The notes: generated from the letters alone by a model not told the origin. A DNA stretch of 64,000 bases from an uncultured Eubacteriales bacterium (GCA_948823415.1 CAQKRU010000003.1:16682-80681), one strand, 5' to 3'. Shown: positions 44,499 to 53,002, numbered from the stretch's first letter. A program made the numbers and translations.

Positions 44499-45974
44499 AT
44501 GAAAAATATGTCGCAAAGCAAAGTGAGGACGAGGTTCGCGCCCAGCCCGACGGGGTTTATGCATGTTGGGAATTTGCGAACGGCGCTGTATGAGTATTTG
44601 ATAGCTAAGTCTTGTGGTGGAGAGTTTATCTTGAGGATTGAGGATACCGACAGAGAGCGGTTGGTGCCTGGCGCCATCGACGTAATATATGAAACTATGC
44701 GGAAAGTGGGCCTTAGGCACGACGAAGGACCTGATATTGGCGGGGATTATGGACCATACGTTCAGAGCGAGCGCCAAGGATTGTACAAGGAGAAGGCCGA
44801 GGAGCTGGTGCGATCGGGCAAGGCATACTATTGCTTTTGCACGAAGGAGCGGCTGGCGGGCCTGCACGATGAGCAGAGCGAGAAGGGCGAGTTTGCCGGC
44901 GGGTACGACAGGCACTGCAGGGATTTGCCTCAGGTGGAGGTGGACGCGCTTTTGCAGGCTGGGACGCCGTATGTTATCCGCCAGAAGGTACATCTGGAGG
45001 GCTCCACGACCTTTGTGGACTCTGTTTATGGCGAAATAACGGTCGAGAACAGCGAGATAGAGGACCAGATCCTGCTGAAGAACGACGGGTACCCTACATA
45101 CAACTTCGCGAACGTCGTGGATGACCACGCGATGCGGATCACGCACGTTGTGAGGGGGAGCGAGTATTTGTCGTCGACGCCGAAGTACAACCTTTTGTAT
45201 GAGGCTTTTGGCTGGGAGACGCCGACGTATGTGCATCTGCCGCTGATTATGGGGAAGAACGCGGATGGCACGACCTCGAAGCTCTCAAAAAGGCATGGTT
45301 CTGTGGGGTTCGAGGACTTGGTGCGGCAGGGCTATTTGCCCGAGGCGATCGTGAATTACGTGGCGATGCTGGGCTGGTGTCCGCAGGAGAACCGCGAGAT
45401 CTTCACGCTTTCGGAGCTTGTTTCGGCTTTTTCGGTGGAGCGCATCTGCAAATCGCCGGCCGTGTTTAATTTTGACAAGCTAAACTGGTTCAACGCCGAG
45501 TACATCCGGGCGATGCCGCTTGAGGAGTTCGCAAAGCTCGCGGAGCCGCAGTTCAGGTCGGCCATACGAGGGGAGCTTGACTGGATTAAGGTGGCCGCAA
45601 TATTGCAGCAGCGGGTTGACGTTTTGACGCAGATCCGAGATATGGTGAGATTTTTGGGCGAGCTTAGGGATTACGACAGGGCGCTGTTTGTGAACAAAAA
45701 GAGCAAAACGGATTTGGAGAATTCCGTTGTGATGCTGAGGAACGCTATTGAGGAGCTTTCGAAGCTCGATGACTGGAGCCATGACGCTATTCATGATTGC
45801 TTAATTAGCTTAGCGGAGCGGTTGGGAGTCAAAAATGGCACTGTTATGTGGCCGGTGAGGATTGCTGCATCGGGGCAGCAGGTGACGCCTGGTGGAGCTA
45901 TTGAGATTTTGGAGATTTTGGGCAAGAAAGAGTCCTTAAAAAGGCTTGAGGCTGGACTTAAGAAGTTGATGTAA
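44499..45974 (+). CDS. gltX: Glutamyl-tRNA synthetase
   Basis: 491 residues; the AAGGGATG site fits ATG 44499 or the next in-frame ATG at 44508. Class I synthetase with PSPTGFMHVGN (HIGH motif) near residues 15-25, RIEDTDRER, and KLSKRHG as the KMSKS motif. It has the C-terminal anticodon-binding helices. It is followed after 80 bases by glnS, so tRNA-Gln need not be charged through a misacylation pathway. Confidence 0.96.
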   Translation: MKNMSQSKVRTRFAPSPTGFMHVGNLRTALYEYLIAKSCGGEFILRIEDTDRERLVPGAIDVIYETMRKVGLRHDEGPDIGGDYGPYVQSERQGLYKEKAEELVRSGKAYYCFCTKERLAGLHDEQSEKGEFAGGYDRHCRDLPQVEVDALLQAGTPYVIRQKVHLEGSTTFVDSVYGEITVENSEIEDQILLKNDGYPTYNFANVVDDHAMRITHVVRGSEYLSSTPKYNLLYEAFGWETPTYVHLPLIMGKNADGTTSKLSKRHGSVGFEDLVRQGYLPEAIVNYVAMLGWCPQENREIFTLSELVSAFSVERICKSPAVFNFDKLNWFNAEYIRAMPLEEFAKLAEPQFRSAIRGELDWIKVAAILQQRVDVLTQIRDMVRFLGELRDYDRALFVNKKSKTDLENSVVMLRNAIEELSKLDDWSHDAIHDCLISLAERLGVKNGTVMWPVRIAASGQQVTPGGAIEILEILGKKESLKRLEAGLKKLM

Positions 45975-46054
45975 AATTATTTTTGCCAATATGGCGGGAT
46001 TAAGCGCGATGGTTTGGCTATGATCTTAGATTTTATGCTGTGTGGAGTGGTTTT

Positions 46055-47755
46055 ATGGAGGAGAAGAGTGCGAATTTGGCGGGCTTTTTGGATGAAAACA
46101 ATAATTTTATCAAGGATATCGTCAAGGAGGACATGAGGCCGGGCGGCCGCTGCTATGGCGAGAAGATCCACACTCGGTTCCCGCCCGAGCCGAATGGATA
46201 CCTGCACATCGGGCACGCAAAGGCCATTTGCATTGACTTTGGCTTGGCGGCGCAGTTTAGAGGCATTTGTAATCTACGCATGGACGACACGAACCCCGCG
46301 AAGGAAGATGTGGAGTACGTTGAGGCGATAAAAGAGGACATAAAATGGCTTGGGTTCGACTGGGGTGACCGCTTTTATTTTGCGTCGGACTATTTTGAGG
46401 AGATGTATGAGTTTGCCTGCGAGCTGATAGGCAAGGGGCTGGCGTATGTTTGCGAGATGACGCCGGAGGAGGTAAAGGCGAACCGTGGGGATCTTTCTGC
46501 GGCGGCGGTGAGCTTTTATCGCGACAGGCCTCGGGCGGAGAGCTTGGACTTGTTTAAACGCATGCGGGCTGGGGAGTTTGCCGATGGCGCCATGACTTTA
46601 CGGGCGAAGATTGACCTTGCGTCGGGCAACTTTAACATGCGAGACCCGGTGCTGTACCGAATCAATCACTCTCAGCATCACCGAACGCGCGACAAATGGT
46701 GCATCTACCCGATGTACGACTACGCGCACCCCATTGAGGACGCCCTGGAGGGGATTACGCATTCGCTGTGCACGCTGGAGTTCGAGGATCACCGGCCGCT
46801 GTACGACTGGGTGATAAACAACGTGAGCGTGCCGCACAAGCCCCGGCAGATCGAGTTCGCGCGGCTTGGGATAAACCATACTGTGATGAGCAAGCGGAAG
46901 TTGCGCGCGCTGGTTGAGAAAGGCTTTGTGGCGGGGTGGGATGACCCAAGGATGCCGACGCTGTGCGGGCTGAGGCGGCGCGGGTATACTCCGGCGTCTA
47001 TTCGGAATTTTTGTGAAAGAATCGGCGTGGCGAAGGTCAACAGCACGGCTGATTACGGCTTTTTGGAGCACTGCCTGCGTGAGGACTTGAATCAGAACGC
47101 TAGGCGGGCTATGGCGGTGCTGCGGCCGGTAAAGCTGATCATCACGAATTATCCGGAGGGCCAAGCGGAGAGCTTTGAGGTCGAAAATAACCCGAATCGC
47201 CCAGAGGACGGCACGCGGCAGATCTCGTTCTCGCGGGAGTTGTTCATCGAGGCGGACGACTTCATGCAGGAGCCGATTAAGGGGTACTTTCGGATGTTTC
47301 CGGGGAATGAAGTCCGGCTGAAGAGCGCCTATGTTGTGCGCTGCACGGGCAGCAAGACCGACGAGAATGGCAATGTGGTGGAGGTTTATGCTGAGTACGA
47401 CCCCGAGACTATCGGTGGCAACACGCCGGACGGCAGAAAGGTGAAGGGAACCATCCATTGGGTGGACGCAAAGAATGCCGTGGATGCGGAAGTTCGGCTG
47501 TATAACGAGCTTTTTACGGTTTCGGACCCGGAGGGGCAGGAGGGTGACTTCTCGGAGTATGTGAATTCGCAGTCTTTGGAGGTTTTGACGGACTGCAAGG
47601 TGGAGCGCTCGTTGGCGGACGCGAAGGCGCCGGATAACTTTCAGTTTATGCGGTTGGGCTACTTTTGCGTGGACAATGTCGACAGCAAGCCCGGGCGACT
47701 GGTGTTTAACCGGTCTGTTTCGCTGAAGGATGGCTTTAAACCGGGCAAGAAATAA
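46055..47755 (+). CDS. glnS: Glutaminyl-tRNA synthetase
   Basis: 566 residues from ATG 46055 with a GGAG site 7 bases ahead; the in-frame GTG at 46040 has none. Class I: FPPEPNGYLHIGHAK holds the HIGH motif, RMDDTNPAKE follows, and VMSKRKL is the KMSKS motif. The C-terminal anticodon-binding beta-barrels are complete. GlnRS is found in only part of the Firmicutes and is thought to have spread by transfer; here it is placed directly behind gltX. Confidence 0.96.
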   Translation: MEEKSANLAGFLDENNNFIKDIVKEDMRPGGRCYGEKIHTRFPPEPNGYLHIGHAKAICIDFGLAAQFRGICNLRMDDTNPAKEDVEYVEAIKEDIKWLGFDWGDRFYFASDYFEEMYEFACELIGKGLAYVCEMTPEEVKANRGDLSAAAVSFYRDRPRAESLDLFKRMRAGEFADGAMTLRAKIDLASGNFNMRDPVLYRINHSQHHRTRDKWCIYPMYDYAHPIEDALEGITHSLCTLEFEDHRPLYDWVINNVSVPHKPRQIEFARLGINHTVMSKRKLRALVEKGFVAGWDDPRMPTLCGLRRRGYTPASIRNFCERIGVAKVNSTADYGFLEHCLREDLNQNARRAMAVLRPVKLIITNYPEGQAESFEVENNPNRPEDGTRQISFSRELFIEADDFMQEPIKGYFRMFPGNEVRLKSAYVVRCTGSKTDENGNVVEVYAEYDPETIGGNTPDGRKVKGTIHWVDAKNAVDAEVRLYNELFTVSDPEGQEGDFSEYVNSQSLEVLTDCKVERSLADAKAPDNFQFMRLGYFCVDNVDSKPGRLVFNRSVSLKDGFKPGKK

Positions 47756-47776
47756 GTTTTTGTCAAATATAAAGTT

Positions 47777-47814
47777 CCCCTATGTCAAGCGGATGGCTTA
47801 GCGTAGGGGATTTT
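47777..47814. terminator. Bidirectional intrinsic terminator
   Basis: CCCCTA (47777-47782) pairs with TAGGGG (47804-47809), with further inner pairing AAGC/GCTT, then TTTTCT. It lies between glnS and the convergent sigma-like gene. Confidence 0.85.
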
Positions 47815-47831
47815 CTGCTGTTAATATGGGT

Positions 47832-48137
47832 TTATTTAGATAGAATGTAGTAGTCGAGGAGCTTGTAGAGCCGAGTGCGGGCTTTTTTGATGTGCCGCGA
47901 GGCGGTGGACTTGCCTATGCCCAGCTTTAATGCGATTTCTGTGACTGTTAAATTTTTGTAATATCGCATGATGATGCACTGCTGTTGACGTTCGGTCAGT
48001 TCGCCTGCTATAATCTTAGACAAAATGCGAAGAAGCTGCTTGTGCTCGGCCTCGTTTGTAAAATGCATACTCTTGTTGTACTCCATCATTCCGGCGACGG
48101 ACTCGGTAAATTCGTTCAGTGTCGTTTTAGTATTCAT
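47832..48137 (-). CDS. Small sigma-70 region 4-like HTH protein
   Basis: 101 residues. The C-terminal half matches sigma factor region 4: LTERQQQCIIMRYYKNLTV, then an HTH TEIALKLGIGKSTASRHIKKA. There is no region 2, so it cannot be a complete sigma factor. Such proteins occur in prophage and integrative-element regulation and as positive regulators (ArpU-like). Its start codon overlaps the end of the upstream gene by 11 bases, indicating translational coupling. Confidence 0.82.
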   Translation of the reverse strand: MNTKTTLNEFTESVAGMMEYNKSMHFTNEAEHKQLLRILSKIIAGELTERQQQCIIMRYYKNLTVTEIALKLGIGKSTASRHIKKARTRLYKLLDYYILSK

Positions 48138-48345
48138 CTTTCAAATCTCTTCTTTCACAAAGTTTTAAGTATTCGCTGGTGTGTTTCAAATCGAGACAAA
48201 TCGAATATAGGATGGAAACTCGGCGTTTGACCTCTCTTTCGTCTGGCGGATCGGCGTATTTTAGCTGGCGCCGCAGGTTTTTGACGTATTTTGAAATGTG
48301 CTTGTACTCCAAAAAATATTGCGCATAAAGTTGTTTGTAGTTCAT
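48127..48345 (-). CDS. Small partner protein of the sigma-like regulator, unknown function
   Basis: 72 residues from ATG 48345, GGAGGTCGCT site. Highly charged and helical (repeated Lys/Arg/Glu, Tyr-rich start MNYKQLYAQYFLEY). No signal or membrane segment. It overlaps the sigma-like gene and is divergent from the XRE gene. Possibly an anti-regulator or accessory subunit, which is only inference from the arrangement. Confidence 0.65.
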   Translation of the reverse strand: MNYKQLYAQYFLEYKHISKYVKNLRRQLKYADPPDEREVKRRVSILYSICLDLKHTSEYLKLCERRDLKDEY

Positions 48346-48363
48346 AGCGACCTCCGATTTTGC

Positions 48364-48376
48364 ACACGTTAAGTGT
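48364..48376. promoter_or_regulatory. Palindromic operator candidate, sigma-like side
   Basis: ACACG TTA AGTGT, an inverted repeat in the leader of the 48345 gene, closely related to the one inside the XRE promoter (48584-48596). A looser copy (ACACAAATGTACAC) begins 48385. Confidence 0.5.
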
Positions 48377-48467
48377 ATAAAATGACACAAATGTACACTA
48401 ATAAAACCATTAATTAAACAAAAATACATGCGATTCGCAATAAAAAATAGCAGGTGTTAATAGTTGA

Positions 48468-48496
48468 ATATTAGCATTTAATGACTAAAATGTCAA
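48468..48496 (-). promoter_or_regulatory. Promoter of the sigma-like pair
   Basis: Minus strand TTGACA (48491-48496), 17-base spacer, TAATAT (48468-48473). Confidence 0.7.
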
Positions 48497-48577
48497 CGCC
48501 AAAATGCGGATTTTAATGATTGTGAGTGAAAATATGGTGTAGAAATTTGAGCGAAAATAATGTGAAAAATAAATAAG

Positions 48578-48606
48578 TTGCATACACGAAACGTGTGTGA
48601 TATAAT
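48578..48606 (+). promoter_or_regulatory. XRE gene promoter with embedded palindrome
   Basis: TTGCAT (48578-48583), 17-base spacer, TATAAT (48601-48606). The spacer holds ACACG AAA CGTGT (48584-48596), a near-perfect inverted repeat positioned to block RNA polymerase. This is the layout of an autoregulated repressor. Confidence 0.7.
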
Positions 48607-48646
48607 TTACGTAACAAAAAGTTGCAAAAAGGGGAGTTTGGTAGAT

Positions 48647-49024
48647 ATGTTTAGCGAAAAATTCAAGAAATTACGGCAGTCACAAGGCCTGACACAGGTA
48701 CAAATGGCGGACAAGCTAGAAGTTTCGCCTTCGGCCATAGGAATGTACGAGCAGGGCAGAAGAAAGCCCGACAGCGACATGCTGAAGAAGATCTGCCAGA
48801 TGTTCAACGTGAGTGTGGATTATTTGCTGGATGTGTCGGTGAATCGCGAGGCTGAGGAGAAGTCTGTGACGGACTTTATAGACGAAATCACCTATACACT
48901 GAGGGCTCAAAAGGGGTTAATGTTCAACGGCAAGCCTATTACCGCCAGGGACAAGGAGAAAATTGCTCAGGCAATAAAGCTTGCGACCGCCATAGCGGTG
49001 TCTAGCAGTGGCTTGGAAGATTAG
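48647..49024 (+). CDS. XRE-family transcriptional repressor
   Basis: 125 residues from ATG 48647. N-terminal HTH of the Cro/C1 type: FKKLRQSQGLTQVQMADKLE, then SPSAIGMYEQGRRKPD (about residues 5-45). The C-terminal half is acidic and helical and may be the dimerisation or protease-sensing part. Followed by an ImmA-like peptidase, the usual pairing in which the peptidase inactivates the repressor after a signal. It probably represses its own promoter through the ACACG palindrome and may act on the divergent pair. Confidence 0.9.
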   Translation: MFSEKFKKLRQSQGLTQVQMADKLEVSPSAIGMYEQGRRKPDSDMLKKICQMFNVSVDYLLDVSVNREAEEKSVTDFIDEITYTLRAQKGLMFNGKPITARDKEKIAQAIKLATAIAVSSSGLED

Positions 49025-49086
49025 GTTGTGATGTTTGCGCGGTTTGGCTTAATTTTTTTGACGAAAAGGGCAAGGGGGCGGAGAGC

Positions 49087-49413
49087 ATAAAAGATTTTGT
49101 TCATAGTTTGATAGAAAAGTATGGAACGAATTCTCCTTTTGAGCTGTGCAAAAAACTGAATATAAATGTGCTGTTTGTGGACTTGCCGGAAAATGTTAAT
49201 GGATTTTTTCTAAATTCGAAAATTAAAAGTTCCATATTGATTAAGAAAAGCCTGTCTGCGCGCCAAAGAGAGACCGTCTGTGCGCACGAGCTGGCTCATG
49301 CCCTGCTGCATAGCTGCGTTAACAGCATAAATTGCGAGGAGCAGAATCCCGACTACATTTTGCGCCTGGAGGACGAGGCTAACGATTTTTGTAGACTTTT
49401 ATTAGAAAATTAG
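49087..49413 (+). CDS. ImmA/IrrE-type metallopeptidase
   Basis: About 109 residues. HELAH zinc motif inside VCAHELAHALLH, with the later acidic helix LRLEDEANDFCRLLL carrying the third ligand. Family members usually begin M-K-(D/E)-x-(V/I)... here the matching codon at 49087 is ATA, well spaced from AGGGGGCGGAG. The first normal start is TTG 49108, which has no ribosome site and would remove the first helix. Start therefore uncertain. It probably cleaves the XRE repressor encoded 62 bases upstream. Confidence 0.82.
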   Translation: MKDFVHSLIEKYGTNSPFELCKKLNINVLFVDLPENVNGFFLNSKIKSSILIKKSLSARQRETVCAHELAHALLHSCVNSINCEEQNPDYILRLEDEANDFCRLLLEN

Positions 49414-49416
49414 CGG

Positions 49417-49445
49417 TTTACTTTTATATTTTAAGATGGTACAAT
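49417..49445 (+). promoter_or_regulatory. Promoter of the first CxxxC gene
   Basis: TTTACT (49417-49422), 17-base spacer, TACAAT (49440-49445). Confidence 0.6.
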
Positions 49446-49497
49446 AAAAAACATACAAAAAGCGAACAACGAACAAATATTCTTAGGAGGAATGCGT

Positions 49498-49881
49498 ATG
49501 CCACCAGGAATATCCTTTGTTTTGGCGTTGCTGTTGCTTGCTGGAGTAGGAGTCTCGGAAAGAAGTTTTAGTAAAGATCATTGCAAACTGGATTGCAACG
49601 TAGCGCATGCGGGTGCCGATTGGTTGCAGGAAGAAAAGGAAATATTGCTGCAAGAGAGAAGCAAGTTGCTAGCAGAAAGAGCCCGAGTAGAAGGGGATCT
49701 GCAGAATTTGGAGAGGCCCGTGACTATAGGAATCATTGGCAACGAGGTTTGGCGCAACAGGTTTAAGCTTTTTTTGAGGAATAGATTAAAGGCTATAAGC
49801 CAAAAAATAAATTTTATTGATCGTAGTGTAAGAAAGATAGAAGAGGCGCAGGAGACGTTTAAAAAGGTTCAAGAAAAATGA
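49498..49881 (+). CDS. Secreted CxxxC coiled-coil protein (array 3, member 1)
   Basis: 127 residues from ATG 49498; the ATG at 49492 is too close to AGGAGG. Short signal peptide, then a mature N-terminus with HCKLDCN, a CxxxC pair, and about 85 residues of charged helix with heptad repeats (EEKEILLQERSKLLAERARV). No second Cys pair at the end, unlike the next three genes. No known family. Confidence 0.7.
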   Translation: MPPGISFVLALLLLAGVGVSERSFSKDHCKLDCNVAHAGADWLQEEKEILLQERSKLLAERARVEGDLQNLERPVTIGIIGNEVWRNRFKLFLRNRLKAISQKINFIDRSVRKIEEAQETFKKVQEK

Positions 49882-49951
49882 TAGTTTTATGGCATAATTC
49901 ACTTTTAAAATATTAAATATCCCCAAAAACGAAAAACTTTTTTGATTATTG

Positions 49952-49980
49952 TAGACAAAATCTTTTTGAAGTAGTATAAT
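49952..49980 (+). promoter_or_regulatory. Promoter of array 3 members 2-4
   Basis: TAGACA (49952-49957), 17-base spacer, TATAAT (49975-49980). Confidence 0.7.
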
Positions 49981-50010
49981 AAAAAAATAAATTTTTAGGA
50001 GGAAATATTT

Positions 50011-50544
50011 ATGTTTAAAAAAGTGGCGTCACTGTGTTTGTCGACAGCGATGGCTTTTTCAATGGGGGCAGTTGTAAGGGCAGACGCAACAGAGACTTTT
50101 ACTGAAAGGGAATGTGTGCGTTCTTGTAAAGAACTACAAAAGAATGAGTTTACCTTTTGGCAGATACTGGAAAGACTTAATAATGAAAAATCAGCATTGG
50201 CTGAATTTTTAGACTATTTAGAAAGAACGCAAAAAGTACTAAAAAACCAAAAGTTAAGAGAAGAAGCATTGAATAATATGAAATTACAATTTGACGAAGA
50301 AGAAAATGACAGAACGGCTGATTTATTAGAAAACGGTAATGTAGGAAAGTTTTTTGAAGAGAATATTAATATTATGATTGGTCCCTTGAAAGAAAATATA
50401 AAATTATTTGATAAGCAAATAAATAATGCAAAAAATGCAAGTGAAAGCATTAGGAGATTATACTATCAAAAATGCCCAAGTGTTATTTGTAAAAGGATTA
50501 ATTCAGAAGAAGAGGTATATAACCAAACTTGTACAAATTTTTAA
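50011..50544 (+). CDS. Secreted CxxxC coiled-coil protein (array 3, member 2)
   Basis: 177 residues, TTTTTAGGAGGAAATATTT leader shared with the next gene. The signal peptide MFKKVASLCLSTAMAFSMG is paralogous to both following genes. Mature part: ECVRSCKE (CxxxC), about 110 residues of charged helices, then KCPSVICKR (CxxxxC). Two Cys pairs bracketing a helical region suggest a disulfide-clamped helical hairpin. No known family. Confidence 0.7.
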   Translation: MFKKVASLCLSTAMAFSMGAVVRADATETFTERECVRSCKELQKNEFTFWQILERLNNEKSALAEFLDYLERTQKVLKNQKLREEALNNMKLQFDEEENDRTADLLENGNVGKFFEENINIMIGPLKENIKLFDKQINNAKNASESIRRLYYQKCPSVICKRINSEEEVYNQTCTNF

Positions 50545-50586
50545 ATAATTTAGATTAATAAAAAAATTTTTTAGGAGGAAATATTT

Positions 50587-51111
50587 ATGTTTAAGAAAGT
50601 TGTTTTATTGTGTTTGTCGGCGGCGGTGGCAGTGTCGATGGGGGTAGTTGCAAGAGCAGAAATGCCTGGACGGGAAGATTTTAGCGCGAAAGACTGCAGA
50701 AGTATTTGTGCTGTTAAAAGTAATTTTAAAAATCTGTTGGACAAAAAAATAGAGCTTATACATTTGCTAATGAAAAATTTTGAGCCTGATATTGCTGCAT
50801 TATCTGGAGCAAGTGAAGCGTTAAAAGACCCAAGGATTAGAGAAACAGTATTAAGGAACATATTAAAAGAGAAATCATCAGGAAAATCTGCGCATTCAAA
50901 AAAAGATTTAAAGGCAGCAAGTGGACTAGCAAGCGATGAAAATGTAGGGGAGTTTGCTGTAACACGCTTAATAAAACCTGTGGAACGGAAGCTTACCGCA
51001 ACTGTACTTGAGCTACAAGCAGCGGCAGACAAATTAGAAAAATTAAAAAATAATTTGGATGAATCAGTTAGAGAAAAATGTGTTTGTTTAGACGATATAA
51101 CAGATCTTTAA
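50587..51111 (+). CDS. Secreted CxxxC coiled-coil protein (array 3, member 3)
   Basis: 174 residues, AGGAGGAAATATTT before ATG. Signal peptide MFKKVVLLCLSAAVAVSMG. Mature part opens with DCRSICAV and closes with EKCVCLDD, with long helices between that differ in sequence from the neighbours. Same inferred fold: helical bundle clamped by two Cys pairs. Confidence 0.7.
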   Translation: MFKKVVLLCLSAAVAVSMGVVARAEMPGREDFSAKDCRSICAVKSNFKNLLDKKIELIHLLMKNFEPDIAALSGASEALKDPRIRETVLRNILKEKSSGKSAHSKKDLKAASGLASDENVGEFAVTRLIKPVERKLTATVLELQAAADKLEKLKNNLDESVREKCVCLDDITDL

Positions 51112-51163
51112 TTTTCCCTGTTGTAATTAAGAAAAGAGCTTAAATTTTTAGGAGAAAGTATTT

Positions 51164-51706
51164 ATGTTTAAGAAAGTTGTTTCATTTTGTTTGTCGGCGG
51201 CGGTAGCTATGTCATTGGGGGTAGTTGCAGGAGCAGAGATGCCTAAATATAACGGAGAGGGTTGCGAAACTTTGTGCCGTGAAACACGACAGGAAGAGTA
51301 TGATTTGAGGAAAGAGATTGAAAACCTTAAAGAAGAGAGAAAAGAAATTGGCGATGTTAACCGATATTATAAGAAAGCTAATGAAACTTTAACGGAGTTT
51401 CTTGGTGGGCATGATTTTGGTTATCCAGACTGGTCTGGCGATAAAATGAAAAAGATGCTCAACTTTTTTGCACAATATCTTAAAGATAAAGATGAGAAAA
51501 AAATAAAGAGTATAGAAGAGATGATAACTTTTTTAGAAAGTAAGATCCCGCTTTTATGGCAACAATATCATGAGATGTGTCCCAATAGTGAATGTGGAGG
51601 CCTAAGAAAATTAGGTAAAGAAGAAATAAAAGTAACGTGTAATGGTTGTTCTCGCTTACCTGAAGTAAATTTTTGGGCCTATGAAAGAGGCATAGCAGCA
51701 GCATAA
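51164..51706 (+). CDS. Secreted CxxxC coiled-coil protein (array 3, member 4)
   Basis: 180 residues, TTAGGAGAAAGTATTT leader. Signal peptide MFKKVVSFCLSAAVAMSLG. Mature part: GCETLCRE, an acidic/basic heptad helix, a short linker with GHDFGYPDW, a second helix, then MCPNSECGG and a C-terminal extra region containing TCNGC. Function unknown. Ends 29 bases before the next frame begins. Confidence 0.7.
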   Translation: MFKKVVSFCLSAAVAMSLGVVAGAEMPKYNGEGCETLCRETRQEEYDLRKEIENLKEERKEIGDVNRYYKKANETLTEFLGGHDFGYPDWSGDKMKKMLNFFAQYLKDKDEKKIKSIEEMITFLESKIPLLWQQYHEMCPNSECGGLRKLGKEEIKVTCNGCSRLPEVNFWAYERGIAAA

Positions 51707-51752
51707 ACTAGAAATATAAGGTTGAAAATATGAGGTGAAGGGGTCGGTCTTT

Positions 51753-52103
51753 TTGAATGAGCAGGCGGTAGATACGTATTTGGTTGCAAATCAGAAATAT
51801 TTTCCGCAAGAGAAAATCTTGTTTTTACGAGATAAACTTTTGGAGCTGGACGAAAAAAGGTTTTCGCTCTTATTTGCGCTGGAATTAAGGGATCCCTTTG
51901 TTTTGATTATTGTGTCGATATTTTTGGGGCAATTTGGAATCGATAGGTTTTTGCTAAACGATGTGACCATGGGTCTTCTCAAGCTGATAACTTGCGGAGG
52001 CTGCGGTATATGGACTATTGCGGACTGGATTTTGATAATGGACAAAACCAAGAAGTATAACTTTGACAGAGTGATGGGAGTTATTGGCGGCAATTGTTTT
52101 TAA
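51753..52103 (+). CDS. TM2-domain membrane protein
   Basis: About 116 residues from TTG 51753 (AAGGGG 8 bases ahead; a GTG at 51735 is an alternative). N-terminal helix with NQKYFPQEKILFLRDKLLEL, then a TM2 domain with two membrane segments joined by FGIDRFLLNDV and followed by ADWILIMDK. TM2 proteins are small membrane proteins of unknown function, often seen beside secreted or surface proteins. Paralogous to the next gene, which has an added signal peptide. Confidence 0.8.
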   Translation: MNEQAVDTYLVANQKYFPQEKILFLRDKLLELDEKRFSLLFALELRDPFVLIIVSIFLGQFGIDRFLLNDVTMGLLKLITCGGCGIWTIADWILIMDKTKKYNFDRVMGVIGGNCF

Positions 52104-52259
52104 TATGGCCGAAGGCAGCAGCGTTGCTCGAGAAATTTATCGGGTGATGTTGCTGTTTTTGCATTATTTGGTATGTGGACATTTGATGTTAAATGTCCAC
52201 AAAAATACAAAATTAATAATTTGTGATTTAGTGATTGATACAGAATAAATTTTTATGTA

Positions 52260-52288
52260 TTGATGTTTTAAATTCTTTGTGCTATAAT
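52260..52288 (+). promoter_or_regulatory. Promoter of the second TM2 gene
   Basis: TTGATG (52260-52265), 17-base spacer, TATAAT (52283-52288). Confidence 0.7.
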
Positions 52289-52351
52289 AACAATTATTAA
52301 AACTGATTTTTATTAATACTTACTAGCTAAAAAAGAAAGGTTGATTAATTT

Positions 52352-52951
52352 ATGAAATTAAATAAGGGGATTTTTAAGTCGACGGTGTCTCTTATATTAG
52401 CTGTTTCGCTAAGTATTGGTATGGGAGGCTCTAAGGGATTTGCCATTAGTGATGAAGAAAAAGCAGATATAATAAAGCAGGCAGAACAATATTTAAAAGA
52501 TAATGGATTGCGTTTTTCAAAAGAAGATAGTATTGCAAAGAAAAATGCAAAGAATAATGAAGACGACCTTGTTGACCCTGACGAGGTAGATAAATTTTTG
52601 GAAGAGAATCAAAAATATTTTCCGGATAAAGAAATATTTTCGTTAAGAAAAGAACTTTTAAAGCTAACAAGGAAAGAATTTTTGCGAGTAAAATCTCTAA
52701 ATTTTAAAAGCCCGCTTGGTATGTTTTTTGTGTCATTTTTTTTAGGTGAGTTTGGAGTAGATAGGTTTTTGCTTGAAGATGTGCCAGTAGGAATTTTAAA
52801 ACTAGGAAGTTTTATTACTTTGTGTTTGGGAGGTTTTGGTTTATTTACATTTGTAATGTCTATTTTTCATATTGTTGATTGGTTTTTGGTAAAGGGTAAT
52901 ACAAGGGAGTATAATCTAAAAATGGTTTTGGAAGATATGGGAAGACATTAA
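52352..52951 (+). CDS. TM2-domain protein with signal peptide and acidic linker
   Basis: 199 residues, AGAAAGGTTGATT site. N-terminal signal-like segment (about 1-30), a charged stretch (about 31-80), then the same NQKYFPDKEIFSLRKELL helix and a TM2 domain containing GEFGVDRFLLEDV and DWFLVKG. The signal segment would put the acidic part outside the membrane. Paralogue of the 51753 gene. Ended by the hairpin at 52967. Confidence 0.8.
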   Translation: MKLNKGIFKSTVSLILAVSLSIGMGGSKGFAISDEEKADIIKQAEQYLKDNGLRFSKEDSIAKKNAKNNEDDLVDPDEVDKFLEENQKYFPDKEIFSLRKELLKLTRKEFLRVKSLNFKSPLGMFFVSFFLGEFGVDRFLLEDVPVGILKLGSFITLCLGGFGLFTFVMSIFHIVDWFLVKGNTREYNLKMVLEDMGRH

Positions 52952-52966
52952 AATATGAATTAAGCA

Positions 52967-53002
52967 GCAACATTATTCTAATTGGGTAGTGTTGCGATTT
53001 TT
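52967..53002 (+). terminator. Intrinsic terminator
   Basis: GCAACATTA pairs with TAGTGTTGC (52967-52995), then GATTTTTG. Confidence 0.7.
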
